In this document: positions 51,261 to 60,400 of the stretch, piece after piece
Numbering within the stretch: the stretch's first letter is position 1
Layout of the letters: each line of letters opens with the position of its first letter
Source: Acidobacteriota bacterium
Lineage (GTDB): Bacteria > Acidobacteriota > Terriglobia > Bryobacterales > Bryobacteraceae
Direction: 5' to 3'
DNA length: 64,000 nt
Assembly (NCBI GenBank): GCA_017307505.1
Contig: JAFKEE010000017.1
Coordinates: 411,675-475,674 of the forward strand
Made by a program: the position numbers and the translations under genes
The notes under the pieces: model-generated
What the model saw: the letters and a program-made list of their open reading frames with translations, nothing else
Databases searched by the model: none
What the model was told of the DNA's origin: nothing

Positions 51261-52703
51261 ATGCGCACTACTGCACTGCTCTCGCTCCTTCTCTATAGCT
51301 TCGCTGCCTTCGGCCAGGACCCGATCAAGGTTGGCAACGTCACGATCAGCGGGAGCTTCCGCTCCCGCACGGAGATGTGGGACTACTTCCAGGGCGCGGC
51401 GAACAACGACTACGCCTTCAGCGGCAATATTTTCAAGCTCAGCTTCGCGCAGTCCACCAAGAAAATCGACTGGCAGTTCGAACTGGCGGCCCCGTTCCTG
51501 CTGAGTCTGCCGGATGACGCGATCGCCGCCGCGCCGCAACTTCAGCTGGGCCTGGGCGGCAATTACTACGGGGCGAACAAAGCGCACCGGTTCGCCGGCA
51601 TGGTGTTCCCGAAGCAGGGCTATGTGCGGTTCAAAGGCCTGTTCGGCGACAAGGACCAGAGCCTGCGGGTGGGCCGCTTTGAGTGGATGGACGGCGGCGA
51701 AGTGATGCCGAAGGACGCGACCCTGGCCGCGCTGAAGCGCGACCGCGTGACGCAGCGGATCATCGGGCCGTTCGGCTGGTCCCATGTCGGCCGCAGCTTC
51801 GACGGCTTCGAGTACAAGGCGTCGAAGGGTGCCATCACCTACGACTTCGTCTCCGCCATGCCCACCCGCGGCGCGTTTCAGGTGGATGGCTGGGGCAACC
51901 TCAAGACGGCTTTCTCTTACGGCTCCGCCACGGGCCAAGTGGGCAAAGGGAAGAATGTGGGCGAATGGCGCGCCCTGGCGGTGTACTACCAGGACTGGCG
52001 CCACGTGCTGAAGACGGATAACCGGGCGGCGGCTGTGCGGCTGGCGGACATGAACAACATCCGCATCGGCACCTACGGCGGCCACTACATCCACCGCACG
52101 GAGACTTCGGCCGGCATCTTCGATTTCATGCTGTGGGGCATGCTGCAGAGCGGCAAGTGGGGCCGCCAGGATCACCGTTCAAACGCCTACGACCTGGAAG
52201 CCGGCTGGCAGCCGAAGGCGATGCCGAAGCTCAAGCCCTGGCTGATGGGCGGCTTCACCCGGGCAGGCGGCGACAATGACCCGACGGACAACCGGCATGG
52301 ATCCTTCTTCCAGATGCTGCCGACGCCGCGCCCCTACGCGCGCATCCCGTTCTACGACATGGTGAATAACCAGGACATCTACGGCATCCTGGCGCTGCGC
52401 CCGCACAAGGCGGTGACCATCCGGTCTGAGTTCCACTCCCTGAGTCTCACCAACCGCAACGATCTCTGGTATGTCGGCGGCGGCGCCTTCCAGCCCTGGA
52501 GTTTCGGCTTCATCGGCCGCAACACCGGGAAGGCAAAGAGCCTGGCCAACCAGTGGGACACCAGCATTGACTGGACCGTGAATAAGAACTGGAGTGTCAC
52601 CGGCTACTACGCCTATGTGGACGGCAAGGCGGCGATGCGGGTGATCTATCCCAACGACCAGACCGCCCAGTTCGGCTATATCGAGCTGAACTACAAGTTC
52701 TGA
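51261..52703 (+). CDS. Outer-membrane porin, alginate-export-like barrel
   Basis: After a signal peptide (ALLSLLLYSFAAFGQ) the 480-residue protein shows regular amphipathic strands (GSFRSRTEMWDYFQGA, WQFELAAPFLL, QGYVRFKGLFGDKDQSLRVGRFEWMDG, GIFDFMLWGMLQSGKWG, AVTIRSEFHSLSL, YIELNYKF) and ends in Phe, matching the Alginate_exp/OprD-like barrel of 16-18 strands. Being divergent from nrfHA and sharing its regulatory site, it may admit nitrite or nitrate or an anaerobic substrate; that is inference. The ATG at 51261 follows a TTG at 51258 and has no clear Shine-Dalgarno sequence. Confidence 0.8.
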   Translation: MRTTALLSLLLYSFAAFGQDPIKVGNVTISGSFRSRTEMWDYFQGAANNDYAFSGNIFKLSFAQSTKKIDWQFELAAPFLLSLPDDAIAAAPQLQLGLGGNYYGANKAHRFAGMVFPKQGYVRFKGLFGDKDQSLRVGRFEWMDGGEVMPKDATLAALKRDRVTQRIIGPFGWSHVGRSFDGFEYKASKGAITYDFVSAMPTRGAFQVDGWGNLKTAFSYGSATGQVGKGKNVGEWRALAVYYQDWRHVLKTDNRAAAVRLADMNNIRIGTYGGHYIHRTETSAGIFDFMLWGMLQSGKWGRQDHRSNAYDLEAGWQPKAMPKLKPWLMGGFTRAGGDNDPTDNRHGSFFQMLPTPRPYARIPFYDMVNNQDIYGILALRPHKAVTIRSEFHSLSLTNRNDLWYVGGGAFQPWSFGFIGRNTGKAKSLANQWDTSIDWTVNKNWSVTGYYAYVDGKAAMRVIYPNDQTAQFGYIELNYKF

Positions 52704-52705
52704 AC

Positions 52706-55396
52706 CTACTCGCTCCGCAGGGCCACTACGGGATCGACCGCCGCGGCGCGTCCGGCCGGAAAGGCTCCAGCCATCAGAGCGACGAGGGCAAAGACCGCCG
52801 TGGCGGAGCCGATGACGAGCGGATCCACGGTGCGGATGCCGAAGAGCAGGGACTGCACCAGGGTGATGAGGCCCAGCGACGCGACAAGGCCGGTGAGCAA
52901 GCCGCCGCCGACCATGCCGGCCAGATCCTTGCCCACGAGCATGACGATCTCGCCGCGCTGCGCGCCGAGGGCGGACCGGATGCCGATTTCACGGGTCCGG
53001 CGGGCGACGGAATAGTTCAGCAAGCCGAACAGGCCGATGGCCGCCAGAACCAGGCCGAGCAGGGCGAAGGTGCCGCCAATGACAGCCAGCAGGCGCTCGC
53101 GCAGCAGGGTGTTCCCGATGAGGGTCTCCAGGGTGGTGACCTCGCGCACACGGGTGCCTGAGCCGACGGCGGCGGCTTCCCTTTCTACGAGCCTGGATAG
53201 AGAGGGCAGGTCGAGCCCGGAACGGACATGCAGGCTGAAATAGCGATCTCCATTCAGGGGCATGTAGACCATCGGGGCGGGCGCCTTCCGCAGACTGGAG
53301 TACACGGAGTCTGCGACTACGCCGACAATGCGATGGTTCACCATCCGGGACTGGCTGGAGCGCTGAAATGGCTTGTCCAGGGCGGCCGCCGGGTCTTCTG
53401 AATCGAAGTACCTGCGCACGAAGGCCATGTTGACCACGGTGGCGATGACCGGATCCTCCTGGGTTTCGCGCGGCGCAAAGTCGCGGCCGGCCAGCATGCG
53501 CATTCGCATCGTCGGGAAGTAACCGGAGGAGACGGGGTAGAAGATCTCTTCCCGTTCACTGGGTGGTTTGCCGGGCAGGAAGATCTGGTCGGTCCAGGTG
53601 CTGCCTTCGAGGACCGCCCAGGGAGCCACCGCCGCTGCCTGGACTCCAGGGAGCGCCGCCACACGGTCGCGCACCTGGAGCAAGCGGTCCAGGCGCCGCG
53701 GGTCCTTGTCTGCCAATTCGTTGCTCACGGAGAAGAGGGCGAGCTGATGCGGGTCGAAACCGGCGTCGACGGCTCGAAGGTTTTTCAGGCTGAACAGGAA
53801 GCAGGCTCCGGCCATGACGAGGCAGAAGGCAAAGGCGACCTGGATGCCAACGAAGAGACGGCCCAGGCGCAGGCGGCCTCCGTGGCTGGCCACGCCTCGC
53901 AGCACCTGCATGGGTTGAGTTCCGGAAGCCTGCCAGGCGGGCAGGGTGCCGAACAGCAGGGTGGCCACGGCGGAGATGGCTGCACAGAAGAGGAGGATGC
54001 GGGAGTCCAGGGCGAGGACGAACCGGTATGGGTCTCCGGAGGTGGCCAGCATAGCGATGACCGCTGGAGCTGCCAGGCGGGCGATGAACCAGCCCGCGAT
54101 GCCGGCCAGACCCGCCAGCATCAGGCTCTCCGTCAACAACTGGCGGACCAACCGCAAACGCGCGGCGCCCAGGGAGATTCGCATCGCCATCTCGGCGGCG
54201 CGGGCTGAGGCCCGGGCCAGCAGGAGGCTGGCGACATTCGCGCAGGCGATGAGCAGGATGGCGGTAGCGACGCACAATACGATCCAGAGAGGCCGGGCGA
54301 AGGTTGTGCGGAAGCTCGAAACGCCGCGCGCTCCGGACTGCACGAAGATCTTCATTTCGAGGACCTGTTTGACGAGCACGGCGGGGGCCGTCGCAAAGCG
54401 CTTCAGCCTCTCCGCGTTGGACTGGCTGAGCACTGGCTGCAAGCGGGCGGCCAACTGCTGGCGGGTCGCGCCGGGGCCGAGCCGCCCGGCGATGCGCATC
54501 CATTGCCAGCCGTCGTTGGTGAAGGCATCCTTCGAATACATCATCGCGGGCACCCAGATGTCGACGAAGCGGCTGGGCTCATTCCCGAAGAAGCCCTCCT
54601 GGGCCACGCCAACGATCGTGTAGAGCAACTTGTCGTAGACCAGCGTCCGGCCGAGAACGCCCGGATCGCCGTGAAAGCGGCGCTGCCAGTAGTCATGACT
54701 GAGGACCATCACGGGGTGCCCGCCGGGGAGCTTGTCTTCGGCGGCCGTGAACAGGCGGCCCAAGGCCGGAACAACGCCGAATACCTGGAAAAACTCTCCG
54801 GAAACGTAAGCTCGGGTGACCTTCTCGAGGGGAGCACCCGGTGTGGATTCCTTCACCTCCGCGCGGCCGGGGTAGCCGGCTACGGCCAGCCGGACGGAAT
54901 CGCCGGCCACTTCGCGGAAGCGCGTAAAGAGAGGGTAACTGAAAGAGACGTTCTCGTCGCGGGGTTCGGAGCCAGGTTGCTGAATGGGTGTGGTGGCCAG
55001 GTAGATGAGGCTGTCCGGGTCCGGAACGGGCAGTTTTCGCAGGATGGCCGCATCGACAACGGAGTAGATGGCGGTGTTGGCGCCAATTGACAGGCTGAGG
55101 GAGAGGATGGCGGTGATCGCGAAGACAGGGTTGCGGCGGAGGGCACGCCAGCCGTAGCGCAGGTCCTGGAGGCCGGTTTCCAGGCCCATCCAGAGGCGGA
55201 TGTCGCGGCTGCGTTCCCGGATGAGGGTCGAGTTGCCGAAACGGAGGGCGGCCTGGCGGCGGGCCTCTCCGGGTGGGAGCCCTCGGGCTTCCAGGCGTTT
55301 GGCGCGCTGCTCCAAGTGTTCCTGGAATTCGTCGTCCAGCTCGGCCTCCAAAGGCTCCGGCCGCAGGGCGTTCCTGAATCGGGATAGCCAGCTCAT
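52706..55396 (-). CDS. ADOP-family ABC-type permease (MacB/FtsX-like)
   Basis: The 896-residue protein begins with the short ADOP N-terminal domain ([36 protein letters not shown]), then [37 protein letters not shown], a MacB periplasmic core, FtsX helices (LRVGR... VQVAF-like), a second periplasmic core and FtsX set ending in [28 protein letters not shown]. 'Acidobacterial duplicated orphan permeases' have two fused permease halves and no ATPase gene beside them; the function is not established. The PadR gene lies 9 nt upstream, as is usual for this family. Confidence 0.93.
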   Translation of the reverse strand: MSWLSRFRNALRPEPLEAELDDEFQEHLEQRAKRLEARGLPPGEARRQAALRFGNSTLIRERSRDIRLWMGLETGLQDLRYGWRALRRNPVFAITAILSLSLSIGANTAIYSVVDAAILRKLPVPDPDSLIYLATTPIQQPGSEPRDENVSFSYPLFTRFREVAGDSVRLAVAGYPGRAEVKESTPGAPLEKVTRAYVSGEFFQVFGVVPALGRLFTAAEDKLPGGHPVMVLSHDYWQRRFHGDPGVLGRTLVYDKLLYTIVGVAQEGFFGNEPSRFVDIWVPAMMYSKDAFTNDGWQWMRIAGRLGPGATRQQLAARLQPVLSQSNAERLKRFATAPAVLVKQVLEMKIFVQSGARGVSSFRTTFARPLWIVLCVATAILLIACANVASLLLARASARAAEMAMRISLGAARLRLVRQLLTESLMLAGLAGIAGWFIARLAAPAVIAMLATSGDPYRFVLALDSRILLFCAAISAVATLLFGTLPAWQASGTQPMQVLRGVASHGGRLRLGRLFVGIQVAFAFCLVMAGACFLFSLKNLRAVDAGFDPHQLALFSVSNELADKDPRRLDRLLQVRDRVAALPGVQAAAVAPWAVLEGSTWTDQIFLPGKPPSEREEIFYPVSSGYFPTMRMRMLAGRDFAPRETQEDPVIATVVNMAFVRRYFDSEDPAAALDKPFQRSSQSRMVNHRIVGVVADSVYSSLRKAPAPMVYMPLNGDRYFSLHVRSGLDLPSLSRLVEREAAAVGSGTRVREVTTLETLIGNTLLRERLLAVIGGTFALLGLVLAAIGLFGLLNYSVARRTREIGIRSALGAQRGEIVMLVGKDLAGMVGGGLLTGLVASLGLITLVQSLLFGIRTVDPLVIGSATAVFALVALMAGAFPAGRAAAVDPVVALRSE

Positions 55397-55405
55397 GGGA
55401 TCCTC

Positions 55406-55735
55406 TTACGCCTGCTGAAGGACACGGGTGACGCCCAGGGAGAAGCCGGCCCAACGCTGGGTCTCGGCGGACAATTGGCGTTGCCCCTCGGAGGTGATGC
55501 TGTACTGGCGGGCCCGGCGCTTGCTGCCGGTGATAGTCCACTCGGCGGCGACCCAACCTCGCTCCTCCATGCGGTGGAGCGCGGGGTAGAGGGAGCCTTC
55601 CTCGACCTTGAGGGCTTCCTCGGAGAGGTCTTCGATGAAGTTGGCGATGGCGTAGCCGTGGAGAGGGCCCCGGCGGTCGAGCAGGGTGAGGACCAGGAGG
55701 TCGAGGGCGGTTTGGGCGGAGTTCTGTGGTGGCAT
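55406..55735 (-). CDS. PadR-family transcriptional regulator
   Basis: The 109-residue protein is a compact PadR: ALDLLVLTLLDRRGPLHGYAIANFIEDLSEEALKVEEGSLYPALHRMEERGWVAAEWTITGSKRRARQYSITSEGQRQL. PadR proteins are dimeric winged-helix repressors of the gene beside them. It precedes the ADOP permease by 9 nt, a pairing repeated many times in acidobacterial genomes, and probably represses the pair in response to an unknown ligand. Confidence 0.95.
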   Translation of the reverse strand: MPPQNSAQTALDLLVLTLLDRRGPLHGYAIANFIEDLSEEALKVEEGSLYPALHRMEERGWVAAEWTITGSKRRARQYSITSEGQRQLSAETQRWAGFSLGVTRVLQQA

Positions 55736-56501
55736 ACCTATTACGCTAGGGGTATCGTTCTAGGGATAGTGAACCATGGGTATGCGCGAGGGTCAAGTAA
55801 ACAAAGTGAGCGGCTGGGTTTGCCGGAGGAACAGGAGAAATGGCTTTGTTCGCTCAGGGCGGATGGATTGGGACGCCTCGGCTTCAGCTTTGTCGGTTTG
55901 GCTCGGGCTTGGTTGAGATTTGGGATGGGCCCCCAGCAATGCTGGGGGGAATGCTGGGGGTGGCTGGCGTTGGGATTCAATGGCTTTGTTCGCTCAAAGC
56001 TGGTGGATTCGGGTTCCTTGGGTTGAGCTTTGTCGGTTTGGCTCGGGCTTCGTTGAGATTGCGATGGGCCCCCAGCGATGCTGGGGGGAATGCTGGGGGT
56101 GGCTGGCGTTGGGATTCGATGGCTTTGTTCACTCAAATCCGATGGATTCGCGGTCATATGCCATCTCGCAGACTTCAATCTGACCGCTTGCGTCGAAATT
56201 GAATGGCTTTGTTCGCTCAGAACTGCTGGATTTGGCGTGGGTCGGTGTGCCGCTGCCGCTCGGCGACTGCCCTGCCTTCGGGCGGCAGTCCGCCCGGAGT
56301 GAGAAGAGGTGAGGTTTTCAAAGATCAGGCAGGCCACATGTCCGTCGCACTGTGTCCTGCTCCGTCCGTGGGCGCCTGGGCGACCCGGACGGGGGTGAGC
56401 ATAGCAGACCAAACAAAGGCCTACCCGCCTCCGCTGTGGTCAAGTGGCTGAAAGCAGACGGCAAGATTTTTCTATTCCGGCCGTGACCGCATCAGCTTGG
56501 A
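55736..56501. other. Gene-free region around the repeat array
   Basis: Apart from the repeat array, I see no gene here. Open frames exist on both strands (for example the minus frame 56412-55741), but they arise from the GC-rich repeats and have low-complexity, Ser/Pro-rich translations without any start signal. About 270 nt at the right end (56236-56501) show nothing notable. Confidence 0.5.
55840..56235. repeat. Repeat array of 17-mer, variable 7-mer and 6-mer blocks with internal hairpins
   Basis: ATGGCTTTGTTCGCTCA occurs at 55840, 55980, 56119 (one mismatch) and 56203. Each copy is followed by a different 7-mer (GGGCGGA, AAGCTGG, AATCCGA, GAACTGC) and then by TGGATT. The first two units are near-identical tandem copies of about 140 bp, and each carries a hairpin: CCCCCAGCA-A-TGCTGGGGG (55930-55948) and CCCCCAGC-GAT-GCTGGGGG (56069-56087). 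Units 3 and 4 keep only the leading blocks. The array lies between PadR and a hypothetical gene; no gene is likely within it. Confidence 0.75.
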
Positions 56502-57095
56502 GTGTTGATCGAAGCGCAATCCATGCAGTGCCGGGTTCCTATACCTTTACTTCCTGGTCCAGATGGACCCATTCCCTTGCCGAAGGAACAACTCGGCCAC
56601 CCTCTAGACCTGACGGAGAAATCGCTGGCGCTCTACAACGAGTTGTGTGAGCGCTATGGGCGGACGCCGGAGATTGTGCCGCCACCTCCGCCTGCGCCGT
56701 TCGACAAAGATGCCTGGATGGCCAGGCAGATGTCGAAGCTGATCGAGAGTCCGATGAGCGGATCGGGCAGCCTGGCAGGGGGCTCGCTGTGGGTCGTCAA
56801 CCCCATCTCGGGGGAGGAGCATGAGATCGAGTTGCGGGGCGGCCGAATCGTGCGCCGATCAGATGGCAAAATTGTCCGGCTGGAAATTGACTGGAGCAAA
56901 CCGCCCTTCAGCTTCTTCAAAGGCATGCTGGAACCTGGGATCGTCCGACTCCGGCATGGCGCGAGAGCGCGCAACCAATCCGAAACCACTCTGAAGCCAC
57001 TCGTTCGCGGGGACTGCGCGAAGGCTGGGCCATGCGCCGAGCAGCAGACCCGTGTGGTGCGGCCGCGCATTGCAGAATCTTTGCGGCAGGCATGA
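56502..57095 (+). CDS. Hypothetical protein, 197 aa
   Basis: The frame from GTG 56502 (or ATG 56523) encodes a soluble protein: a Pro-rich start (IPLLPGPDGPIPLPKEQLGHPLDLTEKSLALYNELCERYGRTPEIVPPPPPAPFD), a central patch (NPISGEEHEIELRGGRIVRRSDGKIVRLEIDW) and a basic tail. No family is recognised. There is no good Shine-Dalgarno sequence, and the last 50 residues are low in structure, so the 3' end may be decayed. Moderately sure it is a gene. Confidence 0.5.
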   Translation: MLIEAQSMQCRVPIPLLPGPDGPIPLPKEQLGHPLDLTEKSLALYNELCERYGRTPEIVPPPPPAPFDKDAWMARQMSKLIESPMSGSGSLAGGSLWVVNPISGEEHEIELRGGRIVRRSDGKIVRLEIDWSKPPFSFFKGMLEPGIVRLRHGARARNQSETTLKPLVRGDCAKAGPCAEQQTRVVRPRIAESLRQA

Positions 57096-57496
57096 CGGAG
57101 TTGGACTCGTTTATGCGCAATGCGCGGTGAGGAGCGCAACGGTGAGGTGTCTGTGTGGCTTGCCCGCACTCACTGAACAGCTGCCAGGAGGGGGATGCAG
57201 AATGAGAAGACTAGAAGTTCTAGAACGGCTGCCTATATATTGCGAAATTCCGGCGCACCAATTAGCGCAGAGGGGGCTTGATTCAGATGTATGTTGAACA
57301 TGCCCGGAATCAGCCTCGAATGATACGGCCGGATAATTTCCCGGGCGTGCAAAAGCAAGAGCCCGACCGTAAAATTTCGCAAAAGATTGGTCACCAAAAC
57401 AATTGTCCGGCGTATACTGGCGCAACCTGGGAATTCACAGAACATAATCCGTCAAACCCTTGGTGGCGCCTGCCGCGGTCAGGACAGGGAGGAACC
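57096..57496 (+). other. Leader region of the giant repeat protein gene
   Basis: A 401-nt stretch holding the small frame at 57202-57297 and a palindrome CTAGAA-G-TTCTAG (57211-57223). A TATACT that could be a -10 box lies at 57414, but no -35 box at good spacing was found. The ribosome-binding sequence GGGAGGAACC precedes ATG 57497. Confidence 0.4.
57202..57297 (+). CDS. Possible small protein or leader peptide, 31 aa
   Basis: ATG 57202 has a strong AGGAGGGGG about 9 nt upstream. The peptide (starting MRRLEVLERLPIYC) is not rich in one amino acid, so it is not a typical attenuator, and it has no hydrophobic helix. It may be a small cytoplasmic protein or an accident of a purine-rich leader. 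Confidence 0.35.
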   Translation: MRRLEVLERLPIYCEIPAHQLAQRGLDSDVC

Positions 57497-60400
57497 ATGC
57501 AGCCCACGACGACTACCACAGTACAAGTGTCCCTCGATCGCGCAGGGAAAGCGTACCGCCTCATGAACGGCTGCCTGCGGGCCCTTGTCCTGCTGGCCAT
57601 AGCGATGGCTTTGCCGGCCGGGTTGATGGCGCAGCAATTTGCCCCCATCTCGCCGCTCTACTTCACGAAGGCTTTCGGCGGCGGCGACCCGCTGCCGCAA
57701 GTGCTGGCGGTGTCCAGCACCACCGCAACCAATTTCGGGTTTTCGGTTACAGCCTCGACTTCCTCCGGCGGCACGTGGCTCGCGGCCTCACCGTCCGGCA
57801 ACTGCTGTGTCACCCCACGAGGGGTCAGGGTGGTTGTCACGACGAGTCCCGCGATGCCGGCTGGAACGTACACGGGGCAGGTAGTGTTCACTTCCGGCGC
57901 CAATGTGCTGACAGTGCCGGTCACGCTGGTGGTTGCGCCGGTCGCGGGCACCTTCTTCGACAATACGCCGGGACAGGTCAGCTTCTCGATGTTGCCGGGG
58001 GGCCATCCGCCCTCCCAAGTTCTACAGATACGAAACGCCGGCGTGGGGACGTTGACCTGGAGTTTGACAACGACTACGTCCAACGGCGGCAACTGGCTGA
58101 CTGTGTCGGCGACCTCGGGCACTGCGCCTTCGACGATCACAGTCGGAATAGCGACGGCAAACTTACCCAATGGAGGCAGTACCGCGGGTACCTATAACGG
58201 GCAACTCAAAATCCAAACATCAGGAGGCGGAAGTATTGTCACGGTGCCCATTGGGTTGACCATTTCCGCGAACGCCATGGCGCAGGTAAATGCGCTGAGT
58301 TTTACAAAACCGTTCGCGGGCGATGATCCCCTGCCGCAAACCGTGACCATTGCCAGTCAGGGGGCTGCCTTCGGATTTAACGCAGCAGCGAACAATGGCT
58401 CGTCGGGCGGGACCTGGTTGAGCGTCAGCCCGTCAGGGAACTGCTGTGTTTCGCCGCGCGCGCTGACGATTACGCCGGGGCCGATTGTTTCGCTGGCGGC
58501 AGGCACGTACCTGGGGCAGGTGCTGGCGGATAACGGAACCCAGATCATGGTCATTCCCGTGACCATGACCGTCGCTGCGCTGACAGGACCGTTCTTCGAC
58601 AACACGGCGGGCCAGTTGAGTTTCGCGCTGGCAACCGGGGCGACCACGGCACCGCCGGACCAACTGGTGCAGATCCGCAATGCGGGTCCGAGTACGTTGA
58701 ACTGGACCGTGACACCGGTGACGCATGACGGCGGAAACTGGCTGACGGTCTCCAATTCGAGCGGGACCGCGCCCTCGCAGTTATCCATCGGGATTGTGCC
58801 CGCAAATCTCCCAAGCGGCGCTTTGACCGCTGGTGTGTACACGGCGAACCTGCTGTTTGAGACCCCGGGCAGCAGTGTGACTGTTCCCATCACCGTCGGA
58901 GTGGGGCAAGGTTTCGAGCAGGTGAACGGCCTGAGTTTCACAATGCCGCAAGGGGGCGCCAATCCACTGCCCCAGAACGTGACCATCGCGAGCGTCGGGG
59001 CGGCGATGGGATTCACGGTTGCTTACTCAACAGCGACCGGCGGCAACTGGCTGAGTGTCACCCCTTCCGGCAACTGCTGCGTCACGCCGAGGGCCCTGGT
59101 GGCCACAGTGAACGCGCCAGTGGGCATGCCGGCGGGCACTTACACGGCGCAGATTGTGGCCTATAGCGGGGCCACCTCACTGACAGTGCCGGTGACCCTG
59201 ACGGTGGCGGCGGCGGCCACGACATTCTTCGATAATCTGCCGGGCCAGTTGAGCTTCACGTTGACGCCGGCCGGCGGTGCACCCGCGCCGCAGGTGTTCC
59301 AGGTTCGAAATCGCGGCACCGGGACTTTGAACTGGAACGTCAAAGCGACGACATTCGATGGCGGCAGTTGGATGACGGTGACGCCAACGAGCGGAACTGC
59401 TCCGACTCTGGTGACTGTAGGCATCGTTCCCGCGAATCTGCCGAATGGAGGATTGGTGGCCGGCGTGTTTACCGGGCAACTGCTCTTTGAGATGGGCGGA
59501 GGGAGTTCCTACACGGTTCCGGTGAGTGTCCACGTTGGCCCCAACGTCTTCGGGCAGATCAACGGAGTCCACTTCACCATGCAGCAGGGCGGCGCCAATC
59601 CGTTGCCGCAGGTGGTCACCGCCACGAGCACGGGCACAGCCTTCGGCTTCACAGTGAGCTCTGCCACGGCCACGGGCGGCGCGTGGCTGAGTGTCACGCC
59701 AAGCGGCAACTGCTGCGCTACCTCGCGGCCGATCAAACTGACGGTGAACGCGCCGATCGGAATGGCCGCGGGCACCTATACGGGGCAGGTCTCGTTCTAC
59801 AGCGGCCTGACCTCGCAGACGGTGCCCGTCACACTCACCGTCTCTCCGGCGAACCAACCGTTCTTCGACAACGTGCCAGGACTGCTGAGCTACTCCATGG
59901 CGACGGGCAGCGGGAACCCGGCTCCGCAAGCGGTGCAACTTCGCAATCGAGGTTCGGGGACTTTGACCTGGACGGCACAAACCAGCACGTTTGATGGAAA
60001 CAACTGGTTGACCGTCTCGGCAACCAGCGGCACCGCGCCCTCCAAGGTAAATATCGGGGTCATCACACAGAACCTGCCAAATCTGGGCCTGGTGGCGGGC
60101 GTGTTCACCGGCCAAGTGTTATTCCTATCCGGAACCAGCAGCGTCACTGTTCCGATCAGCGTGGTGGTGGGCGGCAACGGGTTTGCCCAGGTGAACGGGC
60201 TCCATTTCACGATGCCCTTTGCAGGTGCAAATCCGCTGCCGCAGATTGTGACCACGACAGGGACCGGGGCGGCGATCGGCTTCACGGTTGCAGGGGCCAC
60301 GGGCAATGGCGGCAACTGGATGAGCGTTTCGCCTATCGGGAATTGTTGTGCCACCCCGCGCGTGCTGACAGTGGGGATTACGGCGCCCGTGGGTCTTGCG

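Noticed and set aside
55840..56235. CRISPR array
   Set aside because: Repeat and variable lengths (17/7/6) and the 140-bp period do not fit CRISPR, and no cas gene is nearby.
55741..56412. Minus-strand frame of 223 codons in the repeat region
   Set aside because: It has no ribosome site, and its translation only reflects the GC-rich tandem repeats (repeated LSEQSH-like phrases).
57389..57419. TTGGTC-N20-TATACT as a promoter
   Set aside because: The spacing of 20 bp is too long for a standard sigma-70 promoter, and the alternative TTGTCC is only 4 bp away.
57278..57496. Longer start of the giant repeat protein at 57278
   Set aside because: The signal peptide and a good ribosome site belong to ATG 57497; the extra 73 residues look non-coding.
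59303..59315. GGTTCGAAATC as a tRNA T-loop
   Set aside because: It lies within the giant repeat gene and no acceptor stem or anticodon arm surrounds it; no tRNA was found elsewhere.
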